Below, piece after piece: positions 1 to 9,957 of a DNA stretch of 40,000 nt; the stretch's first letter is position 1, and each line of letters starts with the position of its first letter. The stretch covers positions 487,831 to 527,830 of the forward strand of contig CAJNDS010002357.1 of NCBI GenBank assembly GCA_905221605.1, in the 5' to 3' direction. Position numbers and translations under genes: made by a program. A model generated the notes under the pieces. The model did not search any database. It was given only the letters and a program-made list of their open reading frames with translations, and was not told the DNA's origin. This DNA is from Symbiodinium natans (taxonomy: Eukaryota; Sar; Dinophyceae; Suessiales; Symbiodiniaceae).

Positions 1-220
1 TTTTCGGCTTGTTCTAAGGAGGTATATTGTTGCATAGGTTTCCGCAAGGAACTTCACCGTGCCTTTTATGAAAAATGTGAAAAACGTGCCGTTATCCTGT
101 ATTTTTTGTTGTAGGCTCAGGAGAGTTCACGCGATTAGCAACAGCAGAAGTTTGGGGGAAATACGACATGTTGGATGCGGACTCAACAACCAACCACACA
201 AAAAAACACAAAAACATACA

Positions 221-250
221 TGCACGCACACACACACGCACACACACACT
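221..250. repeat. (CA)n microsatellite
   Basis: About 15 CA units with one interruption by CG. All ORFs overlapping it are low-complexity and have been ignored. The rest of 1-670 shows nothing I can assign. Confidence 0.9.
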
Positions 251-681
251 CATATGGAATAAACGAAAGCCACACCCACAGCAACGAACAGAAACACATA
301 TCCGTTCACTCAACTGGGAATGCCCAGCCAATGTACGCAGGTACACATCAGAGCACGGGTGGAATGCTGAAGGCAAGGAGGTCCGAACGAGTCAGAACGC
401 AGCGGAGATGCCACCAAACAACGTGTACACAAACCTTTTCAACCCCCAGCCCTGTAAAAAATATGAAATGCCACCTTGGTTGGAAATAGCCCTAGATTTC
501 CGAGGTGGCTTGCGGTTTCTCCTACCCGGCCGCAGCTCTGTCCGGAAAGGTTTCAGGCGTTGGGCTTGAGAAGTGCGAGATGCTTGGGGACTGCGCAGGT
601 TTGCAAAATGCAGGGGCAGGTGTTTAGGAGACCAAGAGCCCGGGGAGTGGGGTGTGAGGTTACTTTTACAAGCACGGTGGT

Positions 682-782
682 TTGGGATGTTCCCCTTTAT
701 CCTGACAGTCCTATCAGTCCTTTAAAGTACCCCCGATTATAGTCCCCATTAAGGACTACTAGTATAAGGGGGAACATCCCAA
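682..782. mobile_element. 101-bp MITE with 8-bp target duplication
   Basis: Terminal inverted repeats start ttgggatgttcccc and end ggggaacatcccaa, perfect over about 16 bases and imperfectly extended. The flanking octamer acggtggt occurs directly at 674-681 and 783-790. A shorter internal inverted pair (agtcctt/aaggact) extends the hairpin. No coding capacity. Eight-base duplications are typical of hAT-type elements, but the termini do not show the usual hAT bases, so the superfamily is left open. Confidence 0.75.
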
Positions 783-1009
783 ACGGTGGTTGAGGTTGCG
801 GTTGACTGCAGCTCAAGGAATGAATTTGGGGAATGGCACATAGAAGGTTGCATCAAATTTGTTTAGATTCCATTTCTGTGTCATCTCAGGACTACAACCA
901 TCTACACCTTCACCTGGTTGCGGCACCGTTTGCCCGTGGGGACTTGTTTGCCAGGCCCGGACGTTTCTGACTTCTCGCGCCCCAAGCTGTTCAGGTTCGC
1001 CACTGAGAC

Positions 1010-1207
1010 ATGCCAAAAACGCCCAAGTTCTTGTCTGAGTTTGAAGCCTTGCGAGCTTCAAAGTTTTTGTTGAATCCAAGCCCCAAGAATCCTCCAGTCG
1101 ATCCTGGGTTCATCGAAGCGGCAGACCCCTGCCAAGCCATTGCGAGGCCGGTTTTCTATCCGCTCCCCGAAGTGGAGGTGCGGCCAAGGATGCCGAAGAT
1201 GCCTTGA
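1010..1207 (+). CDS. candidate coding segment, unknown protein
   Basis: ATG to stop, 65 codons. The second half reads GFIEAADPCQAIARPVF and then PLPEVEVRP, more protein-like than the first. No family recognised. Could be one exon read through into intron at either end. Confidence 0.3.
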   Translation: MPKTPKFLSEFEALRASKFLLNPSPKNPPVDPGFIEAADPCQAIARPVFYPLPEVEVRPRMPKMP

Positions 1208-1400
1208 TACCCTACGGAATAAAGCCTCTAAACGTCCCTAAGCAGCTGATGCTTTGTGGCTTGCTCAAACAAGGACAGCTAAGCTTTAGTAGACATGAAG
1301 ACCCCAACTTTCTTACTCCGAAATCCAAAAGCGGGACCTTGCCCAAGCCCAAGCCCAAAGGTCTGCCTCATGTCCAAAGCTTGACGTTGGGTCCCTGCAG

Positions 1401-1438
1401 GCACAGCTGCAGAAGAAAGGATTGGAGCCTCGGCTTCG
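1401..1438 (+). CDS. candidate micro-exon, unknown protein
   Basis: CTGCAG acceptor followed by codons for AQLQKKGLEPRLR and a GT donor at 1439. Amphipathic and charged. Weak because it is short. Confidence 0.25.
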
Positions 1439-1613
1439 GTCTCCTTAAACGGCCCTACAACGTGAATTACGGAACGGGGTGTTTTGTGCAGCCTTGAACC
1501 CTGCCATCTTCATCAGCCACAAGCCCTAAGCTGCTCAGGGAAGCCTTAAGCCGAGAGAGAAAGCGCGGCATTCTCTCCCCAGGTCCGGCCGCATCCTGCG
1601 TTGGATTTGGCAG

Positions 1614-1684
1614 GCGAGGAGGCGCAGAGCCAATGGATCGCACGGCTCGACAGCCAAGCCCGGCAGGGGGAGCAACTCCTATGA
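1614..1684 (+). CDS. candidate exon, helical protein
   Basis: CAG|G acceptor, product EEAQSQWIARLDSQARQGEQ, then stop at 1682-1684 if not spliced earlier. Good helix-forming composition and high third-position G/C. Not identified. Confidence 0.4.
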
Positions 1685-1790
1685 CTCCTCCATCGCCTGT
1701 TGCTTGCAGCAAGGGCTCCAAAGGACATTCGCGGCCCGGAAGCTTTGCATGTCTATGAGGGAATCGCTCGCTGGTGGTTGATGAGAGCAG

Positions 1791-1934
1791 CTGGAACAAT
1801 GCAAACTGCCACAGCAGCGCACCTTGCAAAGCTGCGCTTCGCGCAATGACTCTGAAGTTGCATCTGGGAAGGCTGTCGTTGAAGTCAAGGTTGACAACGG
1901 CGTTTACCTCGAGTTCGCTGATTGGACCGAATGA
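1791..1934 (+). CDS. candidate exon, beta-rich product
   Basis: Open from an AG at 1790 to TGA at 1932-1934. The C-terminal part reads GKAVVEVKVDNGVYLEFADW, alternating like beta strands. A second frame over the same bases is also open, so the assignment is modest. Confidence 0.35.
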   Translation: MEQCKLPQQRTLQSCASRNDSEVASGKAVVEVKVDNGVYLEFADWTE

Positions 1935-2311
1935 ATGATCGTAGTTTGTGCGACGTTACTCAGTTGCCAAGTGGCGCAAGGTGGATGGGAGCAGACAGGT
2001 GTCGACCGAATTCACGCCAGTGCAAAGAGCTTCCATGACAAGCCTGTCTCCGTGTTCGGGAGCTGTCCCGCCTCTAGAAGCTGAACAGCCGCACAGCAGA
2101 AAACCATGAAAGCTGTGGCCCAGATAAGGGTCCCTTTGTCCGGCAACCTTGGAAAGTAGCATGGCAGGGCGCTGGTCCTGAAATTCTCACCTGCAAAAAT
2201 GTACGCAGCAAGCCTTGTTCACGAGGAAAGCTCGTGTGGAGAGAAATTGGCGGATGGGCCAAGGAAGAGGGTTGAGGAGTTGAGTAAGCACCCTCTCACA
2301 AAAAGCCTTGA

Positions 2312-2524
2312 GCGGCCGCTGTTTCTTCCCGCCTTGAAAACCCAATCGATGAAGCTTTTGGGGCCTCGGAGATCTTGGACCCACCAGCGCAAGTCCCAAG
2401 CTCTCCGCTGCGAACCCAACGGAGACTCCAAGCATGGAAGACTAACCTGAGCCTGAATGACGCAACGGGCCTGAAGCCCTTGAGACCCCCCATTTCTCCA
2501 AGCCCCCCAAAAGAATTAGTGTAG
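2312..2524 (+). CDS. candidate coding segment, 70 codons without ATG
   Basis: Continuous frame containing DEAFGASEILDPPAQVP, later LQAWKTNLSLNDATGLK, ending in a Pro/Ser-rich tail and TAG. No homology recalled. A shorter candidate follows at 2676-2717 (CCAAG|G, GPREVLTETVAGA-stop). Confidence 0.3.
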   Translation, partial: AAAVSSRLENPIDEAFGASEILDPPAQVPSSPLRTQRRLQAWKTNLSLNDATGLKPLRPPISPSPPKELV

Positions 2525-3467
2525 CACCTCAAACTCCCTCAGGCCTCAACTATCTTCACCCCCTTGCTCCCAAGACCCTCCCTTCCCCCTTCCTTGCATC
2601 GCTTTCCCCTTGTCAAGGAGAACTGCTGCCGCCTTTGGGCTCCAAGGATTCGTTTCGTTCTGGGCTCTTGCCAAGGGCCCCCGCGAGGTGCTGACAGAGA
2701 CGGTGGCGGGGGCCTGAGATCTTTATTCCCCTCGGTGTGGGGAGTGCCCCACCCCCCTGCTGTGAAGCCCGAAAAACGTCCCGGCGACTATTCTTGGAGT
2801 ATCCACTCCCAGAGAAGCCCGCAACCACATGAGGGGATGCTCGAAGTACATAACTTTTGTTTTTGATTTTTTTTTGTGGGTTCTGGTTGCCTTGCAGGCG
2901 TTTAAATTGTAAAGCATTCGGATACTTTCGGCTTGCTTTTACAAGGGCCCAGCTCATTCCAACCTAGAACCTGAAATCTGACCTTGTCTTCGCCTGCAAC
3001 CGCCTGAAATCCGCAAATCCCAAGCTACTAGGCACAGCCTCTGCAGTTTCATTCTGGACGCGTACCCTAAGTCCCAGGTCCTGAACCATATGATCCAATT
3101 CAAGGCGTCCTCGACCCTAAAGAGCTTATTTGGGAGGGTGAGCCCAGAAATCCCAAAGAAGCACGAACGCCATGACACGAACGCCATGAACGGCATGAAC
3201 GCCCGCAGTCTCAGTTCAGGGGCATCTTGCTGGGCTGACTCAGTCAGCACGTCCAAGACGGAGCCGGGGGCCTTGGGCCACCGGCGGAGGGCTTTGGGGA
3301 GGCTTGGGGAGGGAGGAACGTTGCGGAACCTGGTGGAACGTTTGGGGGCACAGAGGGAGGAGGTTTTAGAGGCGAGTTTGGGGCGTCGTGTTGCGGGGCG
3401 GCATAGCCGGTGACAGGGGCCACAGACTTTGTGACTTTCCCTTCTGAAGAGCTGTGCCGCCTCTCCC

Positions 3468-3752
3468 TTGTCGTTAGCAACCATGAACCCTAAACTCAAG
3501 GGACTGAGCGGAGCCCCAGCAGCGGAACCTTTGACGACTTCAGGCAATGCCATTGGAGGCAGTGTGGGGCTCGGCCAATCTTGCTTTGACCCAATGATGC
3601 AAGGGATGTTCGGAGGATATGCTGATGAAACACCAGACCGTCAGCAAGACATGTGGTTTCACGGTTCAACTAGAAGCTTGCCATTGGGGGCAAAGCTTTG
3701 CTTTCTGCGATCATTTTGTGTGCTCGTCCAGGCTCAATGTCCTGGCAACTGA
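3468..3752 (+). CDS. candidate coding segment, Gly/Met-rich
   Basis: 94 codons from ATG. A likely internal acceptor is TTCAG at 3541. After it the protein reads GNAIGGSVGLGQSCF, then DPMMQGMFGGYADETPDRQQ and a Trp-rich stretch, convincing as real protein. The first 25 residues may be intron or an alternative start. Bases 2720-3460 before it hold nothing assignable. Confidence 0.4.
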   Translation: MSLATMNPKLKGLSGAPAAEPLTTSGNAIGGSVGLGQSCFDPMMQGMFGGYADETPDRQQDMWFHGSTRSLPLGAKLCFLRSFCVLVQAQCPGN

Positions 3753-3919
3753 TCTTACACGCATCACACATGCAAGCCCGCGCAAGCGTAAAGTCCGGCC
3801 ATGCAACTGCAACCTTCGCCCCTAACCCACACTCTAGACAGGTTTAGGCTTTAGGGCTTGATGTCCTGCACGTGACACCCTAAACATCTGAGATGAGACT
3901 TGCCCGGTCTTGACCATAG

Positions 3920-4192
3920 TGCACACAAGCAGAAGGGCCACAAGCACTTCAAAGCCGGGATTTTCTTTTAAACCTCCCCGCGAGCAGACCAACACCAACA
4001 TCCAAAGCAAAGGAACCCCCCACCCCCCCGCTGTACAAACCCTCATTCGAACCTAGGCGCCCACGAAAGTTGGAAACCCCTCCTCAACAGCCCAAACACC
4101 CAAAGAGCTCCCCGGAGTCGAGCCCACTCGTGGCCATGGACGACTTTGACTTGGTGAGCGAGCCCTCCACAGCCCAGGTGGAAAGCAGCTAA
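3920..4192 (+). CDS. candidate exon ending in an acidic DDFD segment
   Basis: Open for 90 codons after a TAG, Pro/Lys-rich, ending SPLVAMDDFDLVSEPS. A strong GTGAGC donor sits directly after the DDFDL codons (4154), so the exon probably ends at 4153. A related DDFD exon follows at 4565. Confidence 0.4.
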   Translation, partial: CTQAEGPQALQSRDFLLNLPASRPTPTSKAKEPPTPPLYKPSFEPRRPRKLETPPQQPKHPKSSPESSPLVAMDDFDLVSEPSTAQVESS

Positions 4193-4465
4193 AACTTCGC
4201 GCAACTCCGGGTTGTTCTGTCGGTTCTGACGGTTCTGAGGGTTCTGAGATGTTCTGAGGGTTCCTGCAGCGCAGGTGAGAGCAGTTTCTTGCAGCGCTTC
4301 TAGACTTGTTCAAGGCAGTACTCCTCCCTTCCGAGATGCTTGCGCTTGAGGGGCTTCTAGGGTTCGGCCGCGTGCCATCAAGCAGGTGCTGATGGGCGCC
4401 CGATCCCGACAAGGCGGGGGACGCGATCCCCGTGCTGTGGCCACTCGTCTTGCAAGGCAAGGCTT

Positions 4466-4720
4466 TTGGGGGCTGACTGTCTGTGGGTCACGGGTTTTTC
4501 AAGAGTTTCTGTAGACCCCACGCCCCCAGCCTACGACTTAAAAGTGCAACAAAACCGAGCCCAGGCCATTGAGTTGGACGACTTTGACTTCGACCCCAAC
4601 ATGCTGCCTGACCTACTAAGCCCCCGACCCCTTGGGGTCCGAAAAGAAGCATTGCAGCATCCATCCCATTGCTTCTCGGAAGCCGAAGACCTTTTCATGT
4701 ACACACCTGTAAGGCCCTGA
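4466..4720 (+). CDS. candidate exon with acidic DDFDFD segment
   Basis: The core, probably starting after CCCAG at 4564, encodes AIELDDFDFDPNMLPDLLS. Sixteen bases (tggacgactttgactt) match the exon at 4138-4153 exactly. Acidic residues interleaved with bulky hydrophobics resemble transactivation-type motifs, but this is composition only. 4721-5460 shows nothing assignable. Confidence 0.4.
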   Translation: MGADCLWVTGFSRVSVDPTPPAYDLKVQQNRAQAIELDDFDFDPNMLPDLLSPRPLGVRKEALQHPSHCFSEAEDLFMYTPVRP

Positions 4721-5462
4721 GATTTTTGGGAACAGGGACCTGGATTCCTTGGTGCTGGTCTTGGAGCTGGGTTCAGCCCGTTTGCCTAAACAGTTCGAGA
4801 CAATGTTAAAACCCTCAAACGGTCAATGGGCATCCGGAAAGAGACTCACCAGAGCTCTGCCCTGCATTAGGACCAAGGGCTGATGGGGTTTGCGCCGCCT
4901 TCACAAGTAGCGGTGTAGGCACCAAGGCTGAAGAAGCTCTGGGAGGAGGGCATAGGAGGTCATGACTTAGAGCGCGACTTCAGCTTTCAGGACCTTGTTG
5001 CTGTGAATGGTTCAGACGCTTCCCATCTGGCCGGAGACGGCTGCAGCTAAAACATGTGGACTCATGATGTTCGGGCCATTAGGCTTCGAATAGCTTGCAG
5101 CCTGTAGCACGAAAAAAGCTGGTCTATACAATGTTCTGAAAAAAGAATGGAGCCTCCAAAAAGCTAAACGCTAAGCCGAAAACCAAGAGGTCCTCCACCA
5201 GCTCTTCTGTGGCCGCGGCTTCTGTGGCTGCGAAGCCACCATCGACAGGTGGCTGCTCGGGCACAGGGAGGGAGTTGCTGTAAGGGCTCCAGTACAACAC
5301 CTCTTGATCCCTTTATTGGAGCTGCAAAGTCCTCGATGTCGCAAACCAGAACTTTTTTGAATCCACCATAAAGCCCCTTTGCCCTGTTTTGGGGGTGGCC
5401 ATATGCAGCTCCAAAGGCTTCTGTACATGTAGCTTCTGGTCTCATTGGTGAGAGTGCTGTGA

Positions 5463-5654
5463 ACTAATTGGCATGATTGGCCAATCTCCCGCCCTCCCCT
5501 GAAAGTCACGGCCACGAGCACGGGCATCGACGTGGTGGATCCGGAGGAACTGAAGCGGAGGACAGTGGACGGGTCTTTTTTCTTCGTGGTGCTTCCTCAT
5601 GTTTTGGTGGCTTTCTTGGTTTCTTCAGCTTCAGGTCATTTCAGGTCTACCTAA
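5463..5654 (+). CDS. candidate exon, unknown protein
   Basis: Frame open between stops, reading KVTATSTGIDVVDPEELKRR then a hydrophobic run FFFVVLPHVLVAFLV. The first part has clear coding bias; a GA donor after CGGAG (5560) may end the exon, leaving the hydrophobic run as intron. A 170-codon frame from 5477 overlaps it and looks less protein-like. Confidence 0.4.
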   Translation, partial: TNWHDWPISRPPLKVTATSTGIDVVDPEELKRRTVDGSFFFVVLPHVLVAFLVSSASGHFRST

Positions 5655-5892
5655 TTCTTGTCCTATGTGCTTCAAGAACCAAAAGCCGTAGCCTCACGAC
5701 CTCTGATGTGTTGAAGGGTGCTGATGAAGCTCGTAGCCTCCACCGACAGTGCAGGATCATGTTTTTCGGAAGGGCAACCTGTGTCGGCCACCGTGGGTAT
5801 CAGACTGAAGCAAGCATGAGGTTGAAATCTACTAGCGTTCGGAAGTTGGGGCTAGATCATTTGCAGATGTGGTTGAAGATGCTGGCCCATGA

Positions 5893-6216
5893 CCCCTTGC
5901 CGAAGAAGATGAGGCAGCACAGTGGCACGTCCCGCAAGTTCGGAGACCTTATTGCCGGACCAACCCGAAGTTCACGGTTAAGCTGTTAACAACCTGCATC
6001 TTTTTTCCAAAGGGGCCACTTTCAAGACTGTCAAGACCGATAGCGTCCGAGGAAGAAAGCCTCAATGAATCTTTCCAGGATACGCGGCACTGGCTCTGCG
6101 CCGATGTGGTCGCAGCAGCTGCGCGAGCGAGCGGGAGAGACTTGCCCAACCCGGGAGCACAAACCCCAAAGGGCTCTTGGGGACATCGTGGGGACGGTTT
6201 CTGGGAGTTGGGCTGA
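5893..6216 (+). CDS. candidate coding segment, 107 codons without ATG
   Basis: Long open frame including LAEEDEAAQWHVPQVRR, then TNPKFTVKLLTTCIFFPKG, then SEEESLNESFQDTRHW and CADVVAAAARASGRDL. The last third has the strongest coding bias and lies after possible AG acceptors. A 123-codon antisense frame overlaps it. Confidence 0.35.
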   Translation, partial: PLAEEDEAAQWHVPQVRRPYCRTNPKFTVKLLTTCIFFPKGPLSRLSRPIASEEESLNESFQDTRHWLCADVVAAAARASGRDLPNPGAQTPKGSWGHRGDGFWELG

Positions 6217-6442
6217 AGTGCCTCGTCACTGAGCCTCAAGGCCCAAAGAGCTAAGACCCAGCGCTCGACCCTCAAATCCTGAAACTTCTGGTCCCCTTCA
6301 TCCCGAAATCCAGTGGCCAAGGAGCTTTGCAGAAGCTTTGCCGATCTCCTTCAGCATCAAGCCCGGGAGAGGTATCACGCCCGTGGTTTTTGGTAGGGCC
6401 TTCTTCGGCAAAAGGGACGGCTGAGGGGGAAACAGATCATGC

Positions 6443-6730
6443 TTGCGACTCGTGACATGCTCGGAGAGGCCCAAAGTTGCGCTCGGCCTCTTCGGGACCT
6501 TGCTGCTGCTGGCCATGTTCGGCGGGATCTGGCTCACAGCCAGGGGGGCGGCCCCTTTGCAGACCTGGATGTTGACAGAATTGGCACAGCCATCATGTCA
6601 GGATGCATCTTTTGACAGAGGGCTTGTAGGGCTTGTGCAAGCTGGCTACCCAATTCCTCCGGAGCTGTTCCGTTTTCCTCCTTTCTCAGCAAGCGCTTCG
6701 CAAGTGGACTTCAAGTCGACGTCAGACTAA
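6443..6730 (+). CDS. candidate exon with one transmembrane-like helix
   Basis: The frame encodes VALGLFGTLLLLAMFGGIWL, a plausible single membrane span. A different frame of the same bases after ACAGCCAG (6543-6551) gives GGPFADLDVDRIGTAIMSG, which also looks like protein and would join by a GC donor at about 6592 to the exon at 6737. Only one can be right. Confidence 0.35.
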   Translation: MRLVTCSERPKVALGLFGTLLLLAMFGGIWLTARGAAPLQTWMLTELAQPSCQDASFDRGLVGLVQAGYPIPPELFRFPPFSASASQVDFKSTSD

Positions 6731-6736
6731 GCTCAG

Positions 6737-6880
6737 GTGCCCCTGGATGTCGCTGCAGTTGCCCAAGCTGGCACAACCACAGCCCCACTTGCAGAAGTGG
6801 TCGTGGACAGTGTGGCGGCGAAGCCCGAAGGCGCATGCAGTGCTCCCATGTTGCATGTTCTGCGTACCCAGGCGAGCTGA
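6737..6880 (+). CDS. candidate exon, unknown protein
   Basis: CTCAG|G acceptor, then VPLDVAAVAQAGTTTAPLAE and VVVDSVAAKPEGACSAPML. High third-position G/C, beta-like alternation. A GC donor at 6872 (CCCAG|GC) is likely; unspliced it reaches TGA at 6878-6880. Family not recognised. Bases 6890-7900 show nothing assignable apart from low-quality frames. Confidence 0.45.
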   Translation: MPLDVAAVAQAGTTTAPLAEVVVDSVAAKPEGACSAPMLHVLRTQAS

Positions 6881-7908
6881 AGAAAGTCTGCCTAGGTGAG
6901 ACTTTGAGCTAGCACTTCCTGCTTCTACCACAACCAGCACTTAGAGATTCTTGGAGTTGTACTAGTTATACTCGGTTGGATGCCCTTGGAGCCTGAACAG
7001 ACTCGAAGCTCTCAAACCTGAAATACGTAGCTAATCTGCAGGCAATAATGCCATAATTCCCAGATAGAAGCGTCGGCTGCCTCGAGGCGCAGTGCAGGTT
7101 CAGACCGAGCCTGACGAGGTCGGGGAACTGGTCTGAACTTAGCCGCGCGAAGTGCTGAAGCCCCAGTAGCTTTAGCCCAGCACCAAAGCCCTGAACTCTC
7201 TCCAAGTTTGTTCCAGGCTATTCAAGCCTGATGCGATTCAGAGCTTTGCGAACGCTAAAGAAACGCAGAAACTCCAAGCCCGAAGCCTGGGGCCCGAAAT
7301 GCCTTCGGATGACTCCAAAAAGTTCGCTAAACCTTCTGGGCTTGCTTGGCTTCCGATCCCTTAGAGGTCATCGCCGAGCCAAAGAAGGCCAGCAAAGCGG
7401 AGGACGGGAGTTTTGAGTTCACCTGGATCAGTTCGATGAAAACCAGTTTGAGCTGCAAGGCCGCAGCCAGCTTGCTGTACCCTATGCTCAGAAAATGTTC
7501 TCTGGCAGCAAACGAGTGACCGAGTAGGGTCGAGCAGTTCACGGCACTCTGAGCCTTAGGAGTTTTCGGTGGAGTCATCCACAGCAGGATGCTAGCTTGT
7601 GAGCTGTTGCCAACGGAAGAGGGAACTTCGCTCCCCAACTTAGATGGGCGCACAGCTGCTGCACATTTATGTCGCTGAGCGTTTTGGTTGGTAGAGTCCA
7701 TTTAGGGTTTGGAGCTCCTGCCCATCCATCCATCCCGCCTTTCCGGTACTCATACTATCACTTCAATACTTTATATAGCAGATAACATATGTGCAGTGCC
7801 ATGCCCAAAGTTTTCAATATTATAGGGGACAAATTTACTCATACTTAGCACACAATCGACTCAATTTGGCTTCCTTGGCTCCAATGGCTGAATCTGCCAA
7901 TACCGCAG

Positions 7909-8399
7909 GACCCCTCTCAAGCGATGTTTGCTGCGCTGCAGAGGGACAACAAGCGCCTGAGGCCCCTTCTGTTCTCACCGGCGGTCTTTAGCTAAGTCGT
8001 TCTGTCATTTCAGGCATCAGATCCTTTCAAGCTTCGTTTGTTAATCAAAAAGCACCCGGAGGGTTCCACGACCTAGGGGTTTAGAGCTTGGCCCAAGAGA
8101 GACCGCTGAGAAGAGGAACGCTGCCTAGGTTCAACTCGGGCTTGACCCTCTAAGCGTAGTTACATGATCCCTTAATGCGGTCCCTTATCTCTTTTAAAGG
8201 GTTCTGATGTATGGGCTCGTAATTTGTATAGGGTATACAAGGGGTATACAAGGGGTACCATTTTACGAGCCCATCCTAGGGGACCATGCAACTACCCTCA
8301 GAGACCCGAGTCTCAAGTTCTTTGAAAGATCTTGAGGCAGGACATTGCGAGCCTGCGCGGCGACGTGCAGGAGATGAAGACTCTGCTCAGGCTCACCGG
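7909..8399 (+). CDS. two candidate exons of a coiled-coil protein
   Basis: Exon 7909-7944 (CGCAG|G; DPSQAMFAALQR; GA donor) and exon 8341-8399 (AGGCAG|G; DIASLRGDVQEMKTLLRLT; GT donor GTACGC) join in phase 0 to a continuous amphipathic helix. GGACA occurs at both edges of the intron between them. The intron contains the inverted-repeat element at 8157-8294. Confidence 0.45.
8157..8294. mobile_element. inverted-repeat element, probable MITE or folded element
   Basis: Outer arms tagttacatgatccc (8157-8171) and its near complement at 8279-8294 mismatch at two or three bases. An inner perfect pair atgggctcgtaa / ttacgagcccat lies at 8211-8222 and 8263-8274. The loop has two copies of gggtatacaag. 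No clear target-site duplication was found, so insertion by transposition is inferred only from shape. Confidence 0.5.
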
Positions 8400-9057
8400 G
8401 TACGCAAATTACTGCAGCAAAGCCACAAGATTATGGCAAGACTTGGGTGGTTGCTGGAGCTTTCATACCGGTGGTTCGTAGGTAACTCGTCACCAGTTTG
8501 CCGCAGATGTTTTGTCGAGGCCTTCAAAGCTCGAGCATGAAGAAGCGTAGACAGAGGTCTAGTCGTCGTTTAAGCTTGCATTAGCCTCTGAGATAGCACT
8601 GCCCTGAGTAAGCCCGTAGTCAGAGACTCATTTGCATTGAACCAGTACCGCCACGCCCGAGATACCATCGGTAAAGCTGCAAAAGCATGCGGCAGCTAAC
8701 CTTTTCCCCTTAGCCGATATTGCCTCAACTTTACGTCTGTGACCAGACGGACCAAATTCAGCGGTTGCAGCTTCAAGATGCACTCGGCCGCTCTCGCCGT
8801 GTATGCTCCAATGTACGTCACTTTCATGCATCATGCTTACGGGAGAGTGGCGACAACGTATCTCAGTGACAGTATTTCCGTACAGTCTCGAATAGAGCCA
8901 CAGCCTGTTCTTCAGCCCTTCAGCCGCTCTCTTTTTCTCTTTCAGCCATCACTCAATCTAGGCACCGAAAACCCAAAGCCCTCAACTACTCAGCCCCCCA
9001 ACCCCCCCCCCCCTCTCTGTAAAGAGAGCGTGGCTCTTTCGGCCGCTTTTTGTGCAG

Positions 9058-9125
9058 GGGCGCTTTCGCGACCGGTGCCGAGGCCTCTCGGGAGCGGCCC
9101 GCGGAGGCCTCATTTCTTACGGAGC
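9058..9125 (+). CDS. candidate exon before a purine tract
   Basis: TGCAG|G acceptor. Two frames have coding-like bias: GRFRDRCRGLSGAARGGL or GAFATGAEASRERPAEASF. The frame runs into the GA-rich tract 9121-9162 and its end is unclear. 8400-9050 holds nothing else assignable. Confidence 0.3.
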
Positions 9126-9572
9126 GAGGGAGGGAGGGAGAGAGAGAGAGGGAAGGTGCTTTTGGAATGTGTTGCTTGCGTTTGTTTGTTTGGTGGGGGG
9201 TGGCGGGGCGACAGTTGGCATTGGCCAGGCGTCTTGTTTTTGTAGTTGGATGATTTCAGGCTTCTTTGCCCAGAGCGACGTCAATTATCCTGAGGGTCGA
9301 ACAGGTTTCGGGTTCCCAAGCGGCCTTGTCTGGCCTGCACAGTTCAGACCTTGAAGCAAGAGGCGGTTTCGGGTTCAGGGGAGTCGGCCCCTAGGCCATC
9401 TTCCGAAAAGCACGGCAGAAGCCTGCGCAATCCCCGACAAGACCCAGCCACGTTTAACCCTTTCGAGCCCTCAAATGCCGGGGCTCCAAGCCTGTACAGC
9501 GCAACCATCAAAGTCTGCACTTTCACTTTAGAGGTTTCGGTTCTGGGGCTCTTGACAACATGGTTCCTTCAG

Positions 9573-9729
9573 GCTTGAGCCGCAAGTCGGCAGTTCCGGA
9601 GTTCAGGGCTTCGAGGGGCAAACCCCGACTCTTGAAGAGCCCGCTCTCGTGTGCCAGCCGACGTCCGCGCCCGTTGCTGCAGCACGGCCTACGGAGGAGC
9701 CGAAGCCGGTCCCCGTGGGGACCCTAAGG
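9573..9729 (+). CDS. candidate exon, Pro/Glu-rich linker, followed at once by TTTAGGG
   Basis: CTTCAG|G acceptor; product LEPQVGSSGVQGFEGQ, later TPTLEEPALVCQPTSAP and RPTEEPKPVPVGTLR. A GA donor (CTAAGG|GATAGGG) would place the exon end directly against a TTTAGGG unit; unspliced it stops at 9739-9741. Well-biased but low-complexity, no family. Confidence 0.5.
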
Positions 9730-9869
9730 GATAGGGTTTAGGGGGCGGGCTGTTTTGTGTTTTTTTTTTGCGTTGGGGCGCTGGATCTGATATGTGGGTT
9801 TGCTTGTACAGCCTTTGCAAGTGAAAAAGATGATGGACATCCGGAGCTGCCATCGAATTTTTGACAGCG

Positions 9870-9957
9870 TGCTGCCTCAGTGTATCTGAGTGCTGGAACT
9901 CGGGGTGAGGTTCTAAAGCAACTGAACCACTGAGCCATCTCGCAGATCCCATAGTTC
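9870..9957 (-). mobile_element. possible tRNA-derived SINE head
   Basis: On the minus strand the segment contains tggctcagtgg, a perfect RNA polymerase III A-box, followed about 35 bases later by gagttccagcac, one or two changes from a B-box. It does not fold into a tRNA by eye (no convincing acceptor or T stem), which favours a SINE or tRNA relic. Confidence 0.35.

Noticed and set aside
5949-6320. 123-codon minus-strand ORF
   Set aside because: Overlaps a + strand frame with better codon bias; all supported genes here are on the + strand.
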